From positions 1-32,491 of the forward strand of contig JAFGLN010000051.1 of assembly GCA_016928025.1 (NCBI GenBank): a stretch of 32,491 nt of DNA, in the 5' to 3' direction. Positions within the stretch are counted from its first letter, which is position 1; each line of letters begins with the position of its first letter. Source of the DNA: Deltaproteobacteria bacterium. GTDB taxonomy: Bacteria > Desulfobacterota > Syntrophia > Syntrophales > JAFGHS01. The position numbers and the translations under genes are program-made. Positions 7,963 to 17,249 of this stretch are shown piece after piece. The notes under the pieces are model-generated. The model saw only the letters and a program-made list of their open reading frames with translations, did no database searches and was not told the DNA's origin.

Positions 7963-9033
7963 TTACCTTGACCATTCACCATTTTCGTTGATATCTTTAG
8001 TTGTCAATCCAAGATCTTGTAAAAAATCTTTATAGAATTTAGGTTCTTCCGTCTGATCAAGCGACATCCTTTTTAGAGCATAAGAACGGCTCATAAGCCC
8101 CTCTCTGATCATGACGCTGTTCTTAATAGTCTCCTGCGTTAATCTATACTTTTTATACTTTAAGAATTCCTTAATCGGAAAAAGTTTACAATCAAAATGA
8201 CTCCCGTGAACATTCGGGGGTTGTACCCAACCTAAATTCTCAGCTAAAGTTTGAGGCATGCTATTTAGATCCCATGGAACGTAGTCGGGTAATTGTATAA
8301 AACTGCTGATTAAATTTGTAAATTCTTTTCCTGATTCAGCGTATGTCTTTGTCTGTCTTGGGTCGTTCAACTGCATAAAAATGTGCACAACTTTCTCTTC
8401 AATAAAGGGCTGAGAGATTAACGCATCAAGCAACGCCGGCGTTAAATGATTAAAAAAATATTGCATGGAGGTAACTGAAACACCTGGCTGATATTCATAT
8501 TTTTTAGACCAGCCCCCCACGGCAAGAGGGGCATAACCTTGCAGTTTTTGCTGATTTAAGCAGTAACTACCTATCAAAAGATAACCCATGTTATTGCACA
8601 CAGAACAGAATTCGCCGTTCTTTTGCAGGAAATGCCTGAATAATTTATGCAGGAAAGTTTTTGAGGGTCTTATTGTCAAAAGATCAATTCCCAAGTTATC
8701 ACTCAATATATCTAAATTTTTAATTGCATTGTCTGAACGATAGCTGTTATCGAAATTAATACCCAATATTCTAAGGTTGTATTCTTTCTTTAAATAGTAT
8801 GCCACATAACTGCTGTCTTTGCCGCCACTGAGACCAACGATTGCATCATATTTGCCCTTGCCTGAGTGAGATTGGATAATGTTGTTGAGTTTACTTTTTA
8901 GTTCTTCATAAGAAGGTAACTTTGCATCTTGAGTCTCCAAGCAATAATTACAGATCCCCCTTTCATCGAATTTAATCCCAGGATAAGAACTTGGGAGTAT
9001 ACACTTTTTACATCGTATAATGTCTTCAGTCAT
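7963..9033 (-). CDS. PP-loop ATPase, N-acetyl sugar amidotransferase-like (WbpG/PseA type)
   Basis: This 356-residue protein has an N-terminal zinc-binding part with C8-x2-C11 and C28-x2-C31, then a PP-loop S-G-G-K-D-S at residues 69-74 that binds ATP and adenylates a substrate. More cysteines occur in C-S-V-C near residue 135. This is the layout of the WbpG/PseA family, which usually amidates nucleotide-sugar-derived acids in O-antigen or flagellin glycan pathways. No sugar genes, HisH/HisF partners or glycosyltransferases are nearby; the only partner is the enolase-like gene 7 nt downstream. AGGAG lies close before ATG 9033. The region is AT-rich (19 G+C in the 60 bases 8761-8820, against 38 of 60 at 17341-17400), which may mean recent transfer. 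The actual substrate is unknown. Confidence 0.85.
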   Translation of the reverse strand: MTEDIIRCKKCILPSSYPGIKFDERGICNYCLETQDAKLPSYEELKSKLNNIIQSHSGKGKYDAIVGLSGGKDSSYVAYYLKKEYNLRILGINFDNSYRSDNAIKNLDILSDNLGIDLLTIRPSKTFLHKLFRHFLQKNGEFCSVCNNMGYLLIGSYCLNQQKLQGYAPLAVGGWSKKYEYQPGVSVTSMQYFFNHLTPALLDALISQPFIEEKVVHIFMQLNDPRQTKTYAESGKEFTNLISSFIQLPDYVPWDLNSMPQTLAENLGWVQPPNVHGSHFDCKLFPIKEFLKYKKYRLTQETIKNSVMIREGLMSRSYALKRMSLDQTEEPKFYKDFLQDLGLTTKDINENGEWSR

Positions 9034-9202
9034 AATGCTCCTGTCACTTGATAAGACTTAACATAATATTTAAAATCACTTAACAATAATATTAGGTGGG
9101 TCTGTTAGTTATTCTGCCAAATGGGCAGGAATGAGTTTATATACGCTTCAACAAAAAGGGTATTCAAGTTTTATATTTCCATTATTTTTCAGTTATCACA
9201 GG

Positions 9203-12200
9203 CTATGAGTCAAGTGCCTCTCGAACCTTTTGTGAAAGCTGATGGATCCGGAAAGGTTTCTGGAGAAAAGCCTTAACACCCCGTTCCATAATAGCTTTTG
9301 CCTGACCGTCAATACTGTATCCACTGGAAAGAATGATCCTGGCTTCCGGATTGATCGTTTTCAGGACATCATAAGTTTCACCGCCCCCCATACCCGGCAT
9401 GATCATATCCAGGATCATCAAATCAATCCGGTTTTGTTCTTTTTTATATATTTCTATCGCTTCGTAACCGCTTGTTGCGGTTAAAACGGTATATCCCAGC
9501 GACTCCAGAATTTCCTGCGTCACTTCAAGAATTGTCTCTTCATCATCAACGAGAAGAATTGTTTCCTGCCCTGGCAAGACGGTTTCCTCCGGTTGAGTTT
9601 CTTCCACGACCTCATTATCGGAAGCGGGCAGATATAGCATAAAACAGGAACCATGGCCGGGTTCACTGGAAACATCAATAAAACCAGTATGCCCTTTTAT
9701 GATTCCATAAACAGTCGCCAGTCCCAGTCCCGTTCCTCTTCCCATTTCCTTGGTCGTAAAAAACGGTTCAAAGATACGTCGTCGCGTCTCTTCATCCATA
9801 CCAACACCCGTATCAGCCACAGAAATTTTTACATATCTGCCTGCCTTCACATCAAGAGAATCAAAATGTTGGTCCGCCCAAACTACATTTTCAGTCCGTA
9901 GATAAATATCCCCGCCACCGGGCATCGCCTGCCATGCATTGACATAAAGATTTAACAAAACCTGTTCAATCTGCCCCTGATCAATGTCAACAGCCCAAAC
10001 ATCCCTTTGAAAATCTTCATGAATACCAATTTCTTTTTTCGTCCGACCAAACATGGACGATGATTTTTTCAATAGCTGGTTGATATTGGATGGCTTGACT
10101 TCGTATCGACCCTGCCTCGCAAAACCTAATAATTGTTTCGTTAGATCCGCACCGCTTTCAACTTGATCCTGGATGCTTTTGACCCTCTCAAAATAAGGAT
10201 GCCGGTCATTCAAGTCCATCAGAAGTAATGAGGTATATCCTTGAATTCCCATGAGCAGATTGTTGAAATCATGGGCGATTCCACCGGCCAACGTCCCGAT
10301 TGCTTCCATCTTTTGAGCCTGCATCAAACGCGATTCCATTTCCCGCTGCTGAGTTATATCACGCATATAAGCGCCGACACCCATCTGACCGTCAATAAGC
10401 TTTATCCGAAACTTTCTTATTTCATAAATACGCTGATTTATGATTTCTTCAACCAGTATCACGCCGTCTGAGTTTAAAGCCAGGTCATCTGTTTTTTTAT
10501 AAGTATTAGCGATGCTTTCCGATAAAAGCTCAAAATCCGTTTTGCCGATGATATTGCTTTCATCCTTATCAAAAAAATTGGCAACGGCCTGGTTGATGAA
10601 TATATAGCGAAGCTCACTATCTTTGAGGAACGCCATGTCATCGGTCCCGTTGATGAATAATCGGTAACTTTCCTCGGAATTTTTTAGTTCTGTAATATCC
10701 TTAAACGTTCCGACGATACCTGTAACTTTCCCATCGGCACCCATATTAGGAGCACCGCTCAGATTAAAGAACTTTTCGGACCCATCTTTGTGCAAAAAAA
10801 TCCCAATAATGTCTCTGACCGTCTCTTTCTTCTTTCTGATATGCTCTAATATACTTAAATAATAGGCCGAATCCTCTTCCCGAATAAAGTCGATTAAATG
10901 TTTTCCAATGACCTCTTCTTTTTTGTGACCTAATATTCTTTCCCAGGCTGGATTGATGTGAGTAAAGACGCCTTCGGCATTCAAAGTGTAAATTATATCC
11001 GGCGCATTTTCACTGAGCGATCGGAATCGTTCCTCACTTTCCTGGATTTTTTGATAGGAAATGGCATTATTCAGGCTGATGGCTACCTGGGGAGCTATAC
11101 CCATTAGAAGATTGACATCGCTCTGACTTAATCGCCGTTTGGATTTAATATTATCTACGAGCAGAACGCCCATTGATTCTCTTTCATAAATAATAGGCAC
11201 ACAAACAAATGATTCAGCGCCCAACGTTTTGGCAAATTCCTGGCTTCTGGGTGATAATTGAGGAGCAATTTCAGAAATATCATTAACAATAATTGGTGTT
11301 TTTTTGTGAAAAACTTCCACAAGGGGTCCTCGAGACAAAGGGTTATTCAGGTGGAATTCCGTAGACCTAAGGTAGCCTTCAAATTCAGATTTATAACCAT
11401 ATCCTGCAGCATAATGAAGTCCCGTCTTATGCTTATTTGCAAGCATGATTCCTCCGCGATCGAAATCGAGACGTTTTTCAAGAGCCTCCATTATATAGAG
11501 TAATAATTTATCACTCTCTAAAATCATGGAAGTAGCTTGGCCGATTTCTTGAATGAGTAATGCTTCATTGTAACGCATATTCATTTGACTAAGAAGTTGC
11601 TCAGCCGCACTCCCTTCTTTCTCCATATTTATGGAAAGTTCCTTTTTGTCAAGATGTTCTGAGTGATAAGAAATCGCTAAGATGAATATGATTATCAACA
11701 AAAAAAGAATTGCTGAATATATATGGGGTATAATGAATGATAGTGGCAATATTAACAAGAAACCAATTAAAGAAATATAATTTCTTATTTTTCTTAAATA
11801 AAACTGTGTTGTTTTTTCCCAGGTAATTATATATTTACAACAATTATCTCCTTTATGAATACATGTGGAATGTTCAATAATAGGCCATTTGTTCGTGAAA
11901 GCCTTTGCCATAGCTTCCAATGTTCCGATCCGGTTTTCGCATTGATAAGGTTTTTCATTAATGCTTGGATTAGGTGTTACAATTATTTCATAAATATTAT
12001 CTTTTAATGGTTTAGATTTAAAAGTATGGCCATGAGTTATGTGAGAAGAAAGTTTCTGTAAAGCAGCATAACCCATCGATGGCGACAAGAATCCCAAAAA
12101 ATATTGTCTTAAAATTTTAAAGGAACCCGATTGTACAGCAAATCGTCCTGCATCCCTTGAAATATTGGGATTTTTTGTTTTTTCCACCAATATATCGTGA

Positions 12201-12370
12201 AAGCGATCTATTTGAAGTTGATTTAACAAGTGTCCTTGATCTTCAAGTTCGTGAACTCCTATGCCTGCATGTTTCAAAAGAGAATATATTTCTATTTCTG
12301 GATAGGTATTTTTTACATAATCTATATAATTTTTTATCCCACGACTATTGATATATGGCGTATTATTCAT
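9203..12370 (-). CDS. Hybrid sensor histidine kinase with membrane, GAF, PAS and receiver domains
   Basis: This 1055-residue protein starts with a sensory region (1-185) ending in C170-x6-C177-C178-x-Y, unlike the standard input domains I know and possibly related to V4R or heme-NO-binding types. Two membrane segments follow (about 198-216 and 218-234), then a GAF domain (about 265-437), PAS domains (about 445-565 and 566-677), HisKA with phospho-acceptor H700 ([10 protein letters not shown]), HATPase (N-box near 807-811, D-T-G-V-G at 853-857, G-T-G-L-G-L near 880) and a receiver domain with D988 as acceptor, D942/D943 and K1038. Since the receiver has no output domain, phosphate probably passes onward or tunes the kinase. 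It is 12 nt downstream of the PilZ gene, so the two are probably co-transcribed. Confidence 0.93.
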   Translation of the reverse strand: MNNTPYINSRGIKNYIDYVKNTYPEIEIYSLLKHAGIGVHELEDQGHLLNQLQIDRFHDILVEKTKNPNISRDAGRFAVQSGSFKILRQYFLGFLSPSMGYAALQKLSSHITHGHTFKSKPLKDNIYEIIVTPNPSINEKPYQCENRIGTLEAMAKAFTNKWPIIEHSTCIHKGDNCCKYIITWEKTTQFYLRKIRNYISLIGFLLILPLSFIIPHIYSAILFLLIIIFILAISYHSEHLDKKELSINMEKEGSAAEQLLSQMNMRYNEALLIQEIGQATSMILESDKLLLYIMEALEKRLDFDRGGIMLANKHKTGLHYAAGYGYKSEFEGYLRSTEFHLNNPLSRGPLVEVFHKKTPIIVNDISEIAPQLSPRSQEFAKTLGAESFVCVPIIYERESMGVLLVDNIKSKRRLSQSDVNLLMGIAPQVAISLNNAISYQKIQESEERFRSLSENAPDIIYTLNAEGVFTHINPAWERILGHKKEEVIGKHLIDFIREEDSAYYLSILEHIRKKKETVRDIIGIFLHKDGSEKFFNLSGAPNMGADGKVTGIVGTFKDITELKNSEESYRLFINGTDDMAFLKDSELRYIFINQAVANFFDKDESNIIGKTDFELLSESIANTYKKTDDLALNSDGVILVEEIINQRIYEIRKFRIKLIDGQMGVGAYMRDITQQREMESRLMQAQKMEAIGTLAGGIAHDFNNLLMGIQGYTSLLLMDLNDRHPYFERVKSIQDQVESGADLTKQLLGFARQGRYEVKPSNINQLLKKSSSMFGRTKKEIGIHEDFQRDVWAVDIDQGQIEQVLLNLYVNAWQAMPGGGDIYLRTENVVWADQHFDSLDVKAGRYVKISVADTGVGMDEETRRRIFEPFFTTKEMGRGTGLGLATVYGIIKGHTGFIDVSSEPGHGSCFMLYLPASDNEVVEETQPEETVLPGQETILLVDDEETILEVTQEILESLGYTVLTATSGYEAIEIYKKEQNRIDLMILDMIMPGMGGGETYDVLKTINPEARIILSSGYSIDGQAKAIMERGVKAFLQKPFRIHQLSQKVREALDS

Positions 12371-12382
12371 TTTTCATAACAT

Positions 12383-14488
12383 CTATTTAAATTTGATCCT
12401 GAATCTCTTTTCGAGAAACTCACCATAATCATTTTCATGATCACGTAAATTGAGTATCCATAACTGATATTGTTTCTCACAGGCAACACTTTGTGAGTTT
12501 GCGTATTCAGCAGGATAAATCAACAAGGGTATCTCTTGATACTTATATGGATTTGAAAGAATCGTAATCGCCCGCGACAAGACATCCCATTCAAGCGATT
12601 CAGGTTTTGTTATCAAAACCTTGATGCCATTCGTCAATCCCGACAGGTTAAATGCTGGAATAGACTGCTCAACGATAAAGGCAGCGTGAAGCTGACCTTG
12701 AAAATTCAGGGAGTAAGAATCACACTTTCTCACAAACCCTAAACGTTGATATTGTTTTTCTAAATCATCATCCACCATATCCCCATTTTTCATACCGATT
12801 GCGTCAAGAAGCAACCCGCCTGATCTATACATGTAAAAACGTTCCAATTCCCAAATATCCAACATTGTGCATTTGGCAAGCGACCAGTCATCCGGCAACG
12901 GTACTTGGTTCGTTTTTCGATCAAAGTTCATATACGAAAAAAGATCGAGGGAGCTTCCTTTCAAATTACCGAATTCACGAGCAAAATCGCCGAAGACCCT
13001 ATCGGGGAATTCGTTTTGGGGACGGTAGTAACATAGAGCGTAGTCCGTCTTTGCCGAAGGGAGTCGAGCGATGCCGTTAAAATACTGTACGATTTGTTTT
13101 AATACACGGAAACCGGTTAGTCTGCCATCCAAGATTTTGGACGTATGATGATGTACAAACCATGTTCTCGTGTACGCTTTAAACATTGATATATGGGCAT
13201 ATATGTGCCCATTTTTTTCATAGGTAAAGTGTCTGGCGATTTCTGGTAGATCGACGTAAAGTCTATTATAAACTTCCTTGAAGTCTTTTCTATACGCATG
13301 AATATGTCTGTATTTTTCTGCATATATAAAATCCGTTTCGAAAAAAAATTTCCATAATTCGTCAAGATCGACTGCTTTTGAAAGATGAGCATGGGGATCG
13401 AGCAAGCTGCTTATTATATGTGTCAATCTGCTATAACTATCTATATCCATGTCTAAGATGGCGATACCGCATAAAATGTTTTTATCATCTTCTTTTTGAC
13501 GATATAAGACCTGACCTGCACATTTTATCTGCGATATCCCATGAAATGCCAATTCCAGTTCGGGAATGATCATGCCGGGTAACAACACAGAATCATCATC
13601 ATCTTCACGCACTGAAAAACCTGTATTCGCTATATCATATACTTCCCGTACCATTTTTTTCCCAATAAAAGGATGTACAAAACTAAATGTCGGCGCGGGA
13701 ATTAATTGCCGGCGCGGGTTGCGGAAAGACTTTTTCCTAAAACGATGCACGGCATCGTCTATGGGAGCCACAACGATATCTTTATGCTCAAGATTAATAA
13801 TTTGACGAATGACCCGGCAATAACTTGAAAATACGGAATTCCCATTTTGATAAAGATGCACCATAATATTCTGATCAGGATTGAACCAATTCAATATCAC
13901 GGATTTTGCGACATCAATTTTAATTTGAAATCCCCGCGTGTTAAAGTCCCCCAAAATACCTTTAACGCTAAAACCGCTTTGGATCAACTCAGCCGTAACG
14001 CCGTTGCATTGGTATCTCCTGATTTTTCTTTCACCCAGTGCGTAACCTGTATCCAGCAGTTTAATCCTTAAACCGTCAGCATCAAACTTCTTCAACGTTG
14101 CCGGTATTAAGATTATGGATTGCCCGTCATCAATTATCAAGTATTGGAATATAAAGTTTGCAAGTTTCAGCTCGGACAAATCACCTTCCAGCCAATGCAA
14201 TGCTAATTCATTTCCCATGCACGGTTCTGGAATGGCTTTCAGAAGAATGCTTTCCTTGTAAACGAGATGTTGCAAAAGGACAAAAACATGACCATCACTG
14301 AAGTGGGTATAATTGATAGTGTTGATAATTTTTTTCTGTTCGAGACACCGTGCCGTTTCAAGTGATTTGAGCAGCTCATCGTGTTGGAAAAGCCAGGGCG
14401 GAAGCAAAGTCGTTCTTTCCGATAGCTTTTCCAGAGCATCCAGTTTTACTGCAAATTCTCGGCCGATTTTGTTCTCGTTCATGATCAT
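12383..14488 (-). CDS. PilZ-domain protein with C-terminal acyltransferase-like region
   Basis: This 701-residue cytoplasmic protein has no signal peptide. A PilZ domain, a c-di-GMP receptor fold, is visible at about 257-346: N-P-R-R-Q then D-I-A-N-T-G-F-S. A more divergent PilZ-like segment precedes it at about 154-245 (R-K-I-R-R-Y-x-C, then D-F-N-T-R-G-F). The C-terminal part (about 380-695) contains H-H-H-T-S-K at 447-452 and an alternating pattern reminiscent of GNAT/N-acyltransferase folds; that assignment is tentative. ATG 14488 is used; ATG 14482 is equally possible and neither has a strong ribosome binding site. The gene is followed after 12 nt by the hybrid kinase, suggesting a c-di-GMP-linked signalling pair. 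Confidence 0.75.
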   Translation of the reverse strand: MIMNENKIGREFAVKLDALEKLSERTTLLPPWLFQHDELLKSLETARCLEQKKIINTINYTHFSDGHVFVLLQHLVYKESILLKAIPEPCMGNELALHWLEGDLSELKLANFIFQYLIIDDGQSIILIPATLKKFDADGLRIKLLDTGYALGERKIRRYQCNGVTAELIQSGFSVKGILGDFNTRGFQIKIDVAKSVILNWFNPDQNIMVHLYQNGNSVFSSYCRVIRQIINLEHKDIVVAPIDDAVHRFRKKSFRNPRRQLIPAPTFSFVHPFIGKKMVREVYDIANTGFSVREDDDDSVLLPGMIIPELELAFHGISQIKCAGQVLYRQKEDDKNILCGIAILDMDIDSYSRLTHIISSLLDPHAHLSKAVDLDELWKFFFETDFIYAEKYRHIHAYRKDFKEVYNRLYVDLPEIARHFTYEKNGHIYAHISMFKAYTRTWFVHHHTSKILDGRLTGFRVLKQIVQYFNGIARLPSAKTDYALCYYRPQNEFPDRVFGDFAREFGNLKGSSLDLFSYMNFDRKTNQVPLPDDWSLAKCTMLDIWELERFYMYRSGGLLLDAIGMKNGDMVDDDLEKQYQRLGFVRKCDSYSLNFQGQLHAAFIVEQSIPAFNLSGLTNGIKVLITKPESLEWDVLSRAITILSNPYKYQEIPLLIYPAEYANSQSVACEKQYQLWILNLRDHENDYGEFLEKRFRIKFK

Positions 14489-15042
14489 GAAGATATTCTG
14501 ACAATTCTTTTTCAGATGCAGACGCCTGTGGTATGTAATCTAATAAACGCTCAGATTTAAATCTACAGTCCGGTATTCCTTTTAGACTACTCTTTCTTTT
14601 ATCGGTTTTATGGCAGTTTTTTATTAATTCAATTGCGACTTATTCATTATGGCTGCGTTGACCATACGTGCTTTCGCAATATCATAAACTTATTTGAGGC
14701 CTCCTTTAAGCTGAAGCATTGCAACTCAAGACGTTTGAGCATTTGAAGTGGTTTATACACACTAAAGAGCGCTCTTGTCAAATCCAATGTATCAAATCTA
14801 ATTCTTTTTCATAATTAAGGTTTTTTACAACCCTCCTTGAAAACGATAAGGCAGCAAGGTGCTTTGGACAACACCGGCAATTATTGAAAGGTATTATTAG
14901 AAGCCCGTCGATATTTGTCTTGAGGTTATGACATCATTTTGTTACAAATCGGCAGGCCTTATTGATCTCATCATTGTTGTCTTTCCCGAAATGATGATTA
15001 ATATAGCTCCAATGAATAATAGCGAAAGGAGATATAGAAAAT
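14489..15042. other. 554-bp region without a recognisable gene
   Basis: No ORF with convincing start and coding character and no tRNA-like cloverleaf was seen. The region contains the divergent promoters of the PilZ gene (left) and rubrerythrin (right) and a few short hairpins such as CTCAA/TTGAG. It is AT-rich and much longer than other intergenic regions here. A small RNA or a decayed gene cannot be excluded. Confidence 0.5.
14977..15004 (+). promoter_or_regulatory. Candidate sigma-70 promoter of rubrerythrin
   Basis: TTGTCT (14977-14982) and TAATAT (14999-15004) are separated by 16 bp, about 40 bp before ATG 15043. An AAGGAG ribosome binding site at 15026-15031 follows. No convincing PerR or Fur box was recognised. 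Confidence 0.45.
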
Positions 15043-15540
15043 ATGTCGAAAACGGAAGACGCTTTAAAGGAGGCCTTCGCGGGTGAATCACAGGCCAATC
15101 GAAAATATTTGGCTTTCGCGGCCAAGGCGGACCAGGAGGGTTATCCGCAGGCGGCGAGACTGTTCAGGGCCGCTGCAGAAGCGGAAACAGTTCACGCACA
15201 CAATCATTTAAAAGCTCTGAAGGGTATCCGCGGCACCAAAGAGAATCTCCAGGAAGCCCTTTCGGGGGAAGTCTACGAATTTAAGAGCATGTACCCGGGC
15301 ATGATTGAGTCGTCTGAAGCGGAAGGGCGCAAAGAGGCCGAGCGGTCATTCAATTTTGCCAATGAAGTGGAAAAGATTCACGCCAAACTCTATGAGGAAA
15401 TGGCGGCAAATTTAGACAGCCGGCAAGACACCTATCCTTATTATGTCTGTCCCGTCTGCGGTTACACAGCGGAAAAGGAAGCTCCGGAAACCTGCCCTGT
15501 TTGCGGAGCCAAAGGAAAAGTTTTCAAAAAAGTCGATTAA
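15043..15540 (+). CDS. rbr: Rubrerythrin
   Basis: This 165-residue diiron peroxidase reduces hydrogen peroxide in the cytoplasm of anaerobes. The four-helix domain shows E15, E48-x2-H51, E76/E79 and E110-x2-H113. The C-terminal rubredoxin domain has C136-x2-C139 and C151-x2-C154 (C-P-V-C-G twice). The length is slightly shorter than the classic rubrerythrin but complete. AAGGAG precedes the start by 11 nt. A second ferritin-like protein lacking the rubredoxin part lies at 19505-20023, so this stretch appears to have a peroxide-defence role. Confidence 0.96.
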   Translation: MSKTEDALKEAFAGESQANRKYLAFAAKADQEGYPQAARLFRAAAEAETVHAHNHLKALKGIRGTKENLQEALSGEVYEFKSMYPGMIESSEAEGRKEAERSFNFANEVEKIHAKLYEEMAANLDSRQDTYPYYVCPVCGYTAEKEAPETCPVCGAKGKVFKKVD

Positions 15541-15561
15541 TTCTGTAACGACATATCACAT

Positions 15562-15618
15562 ATAAACATATCCCCCCGAACGGCCTTTGTTTAGCGATTT
15601 GAGGGGGGATATGTTTAT
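15562..15618 (+). terminator. Long perfect inverted repeat after rubrerythrin
   Basis: ATAAACATATCCCCCC (15562-15577) and GGGGGGATATGTTTAT (15603-15618) pair perfectly over 16 bp around a 25-nt loop. The hairpin lies 21 nt after the rubrerythrin stop and 23 nt before the transporter start. There is no U-tract, so it may be an attenuator, an mRNA 3' stabiliser or a protein-binding site rather than a simple terminator. Confidence 0.5.
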
Positions 15619-15641
15619 CCATCCGGCCAGAGAAAAAAACC

Positions 15642-17237
15642 ATGCAGTCAATCTTATTTCTGATAACAGGATTCACCTTATTTCTCTTCGGCACAATGAA
15701 GTTGACCAATGCGGTTCAATTGCTTTTTACCGCCCGGATTCGTGACTATATAAAGTACACCGTAAAAAGGCCTTTTTACGGCCTTTTTACCGGCATCATC
15801 ACGACCGTTCTCTTTCAAAGCAGTTCCGCCTCCACCGTCCTGACCATCGGCATGGTCAGCGCCGGCTTGATTACATTTTATCATTCCCTGGGCGTCCTGC
15901 TGGGCGCCGATATCGGAACGACCTTAACCGTCCAGCTGGTTGTCTGGAAATTCACGGACATCTCTCCGGTCGTCGTCGTGGCGGGTGGTCTGTTATGGCT
16001 CCTGGGAAATCAAAAATGGAAAGACCGGGGTGAAGCCATTTTCTATTTCGGCCTTATATTCTTCGGCCTGAGTTTAACCATTCTGGCTACGGAACCCCTG
16101 AAGGGGAATCCGGGACTCAGCCAATTTCTGTCACAAAAAACAAATCCAATCCTCGGTGCCGGCATCGGATTGTTCGTTACCGCCATTGTCCAAAGTTCGG
16201 CCATCCCTATCAGCATGTTGGTTATTCTGGCTCAGGGCGATCTGGTCGCTATCGAAAACGCCCTCCCCATTGTCTTCGGCGCGAACGTCGGCACCGCCGT
16301 CACCGCCTTGATCGCCGGAGCGGCGGCCGACATCAGCGGCAGGCGGACGGCGGCGTCACATTTTATCTTTAAACTGACCGGCATGGTGATCGGACTTTTC
16401 CTTCTGGTTCCTTTCACCGCTGCCGTCAAATGCATTTCCGCCGATGTCGCCCAACAGATCGCCTTCGGCCATTTCCTGTTCAATATTTTAGTGGTTCTGA
16501 TTTTTATCTTTTTCCTTAAGCCTTTTTCCGTTCTCATCGAAAAAATCATCCCCGGCAAAGTGGAAACGTTACCCCTCTGGCCCGAATTTTTGGACGAAAA
16601 ATATCTCTCCAATCCGGAAACCGCCCTTGACCAAGTCGAAAAGGAACTGGAAAGGGAAATGATGCTGAGCCGCAGAATGCTTACCCTCAGCCTGGAGTTG
16701 ATGGAGGATTATCAGGAGGTCAAACGGAAAAATATTCGCTACATCGAACCCGTCCTCGACCGCATCAGGGCGGAAATCGTTCAATTCCTTTGGAGAATTT
16801 CCTGTAACGCATTGACACCCCAGGCGTCGAATAAACTCTTTGTTTATACGGCCATGGTCGACGACATCGAAAGGATCGGCGATCATGCCTACCATATTGC
16901 GAATCTGGCAAAAAACAAATACCAGGGAAATATCGAATTCAGCGATGCCGGCAAAGGCGAAATGCGGGAAATCAATCGCTTGGTGATCGAAAATGTTAAT
17001 GATTCGGCTGCTCTGATTAAATGCCTGGACAAGCTCAAAGTGCAGGAAATCACTTTACGCGAAGAAACCATCGACGAAAAGGTCAAAGACGCGCGGGAAA
17101 GACATCTGATCCGATTTCACGAAAGAGTCTGCCAAGCCCAGGCCGGGCCCATCTTTGTCGAACTTCTCATTCATCTGGAACGCATTTCGGATCATTGTCA
17201 GAACATCGCGGAATATGTCATCGATCTCAACGCTTAA
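15642..17237 (+). CDS. Na+/phosphate cotransporter family protein with PhoU-like domain
   Basis: This 531-residue inner-membrane transporter has many hydrophobic helices in residues 1-305. The duplicated family signature is visible: Q59-S-S-S-A-S-T in the first half and Q184-S-S-A-I-P in the second. The C-terminal part (about 335-531) is soluble and helical with PhoU-like heptads (D-D-I-E-R-I-G-D-H and L-E-R-I-S-D-H-C-Q-N-I-A-E-Y). It is likely to import phosphate with sodium. The start ATG 15642 lacks a good ribosome binding site and lies 23 nt after a strong hairpin, so translation may be controlled by RNA structure. The next gene begins 6-12 nt after the stop. Confidence 0.92.
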   Translation: MQSILFLITGFTLFLFGTMKLTNAVQLLFTARIRDYIKYTVKRPFYGLFTGIITTVLFQSSSASTVLTIGMVSAGLITFYHSLGVLLGADIGTTLTVQLVVWKFTDISPVVVVAGGLLWLLGNQKWKDRGEAIFYFGLIFFGLSLTILATEPLKGNPGLSQFLSQKTNPILGAGIGLFVTAIVQSSAIPISMLVILAQGDLVAIENALPIVFGANVGTAVTALIAGAAADISGRRTAASHFIFKLTGMVIGLFLLVPFTAAVKCISADVAQQIAFGHFLFNILVVLIFIFFLKPFSVLIEKIIPGKVETLPLWPEFLDEKYLSNPETALDQVEKELEREMMLSRRMLTLSLELMEDYQEVKRKNIRYIEPVLDRIRAEIVQFLWRISCNALTPQASNKLFVYTAMVDDIERIGDHAYHIANLAKNKYQGNIEFSDAGKGEMREINRLVIENVNDSAALIKCLDKLKVQEITLREETIDEKVKDARERHLIRFHERVCQAQAGPIFVELLIHLERISDHCQNIAEYVIDLNA

Positions 17238-17249
17238 CGACCAGTGCTC

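Noticed and set aside
9111-9132. Hairpin ATTCTGCC / GGCAGGAAT after the kinase gene
   Set aside because: The stem has a bulge and no T-run follows, so a terminator call is not supported.
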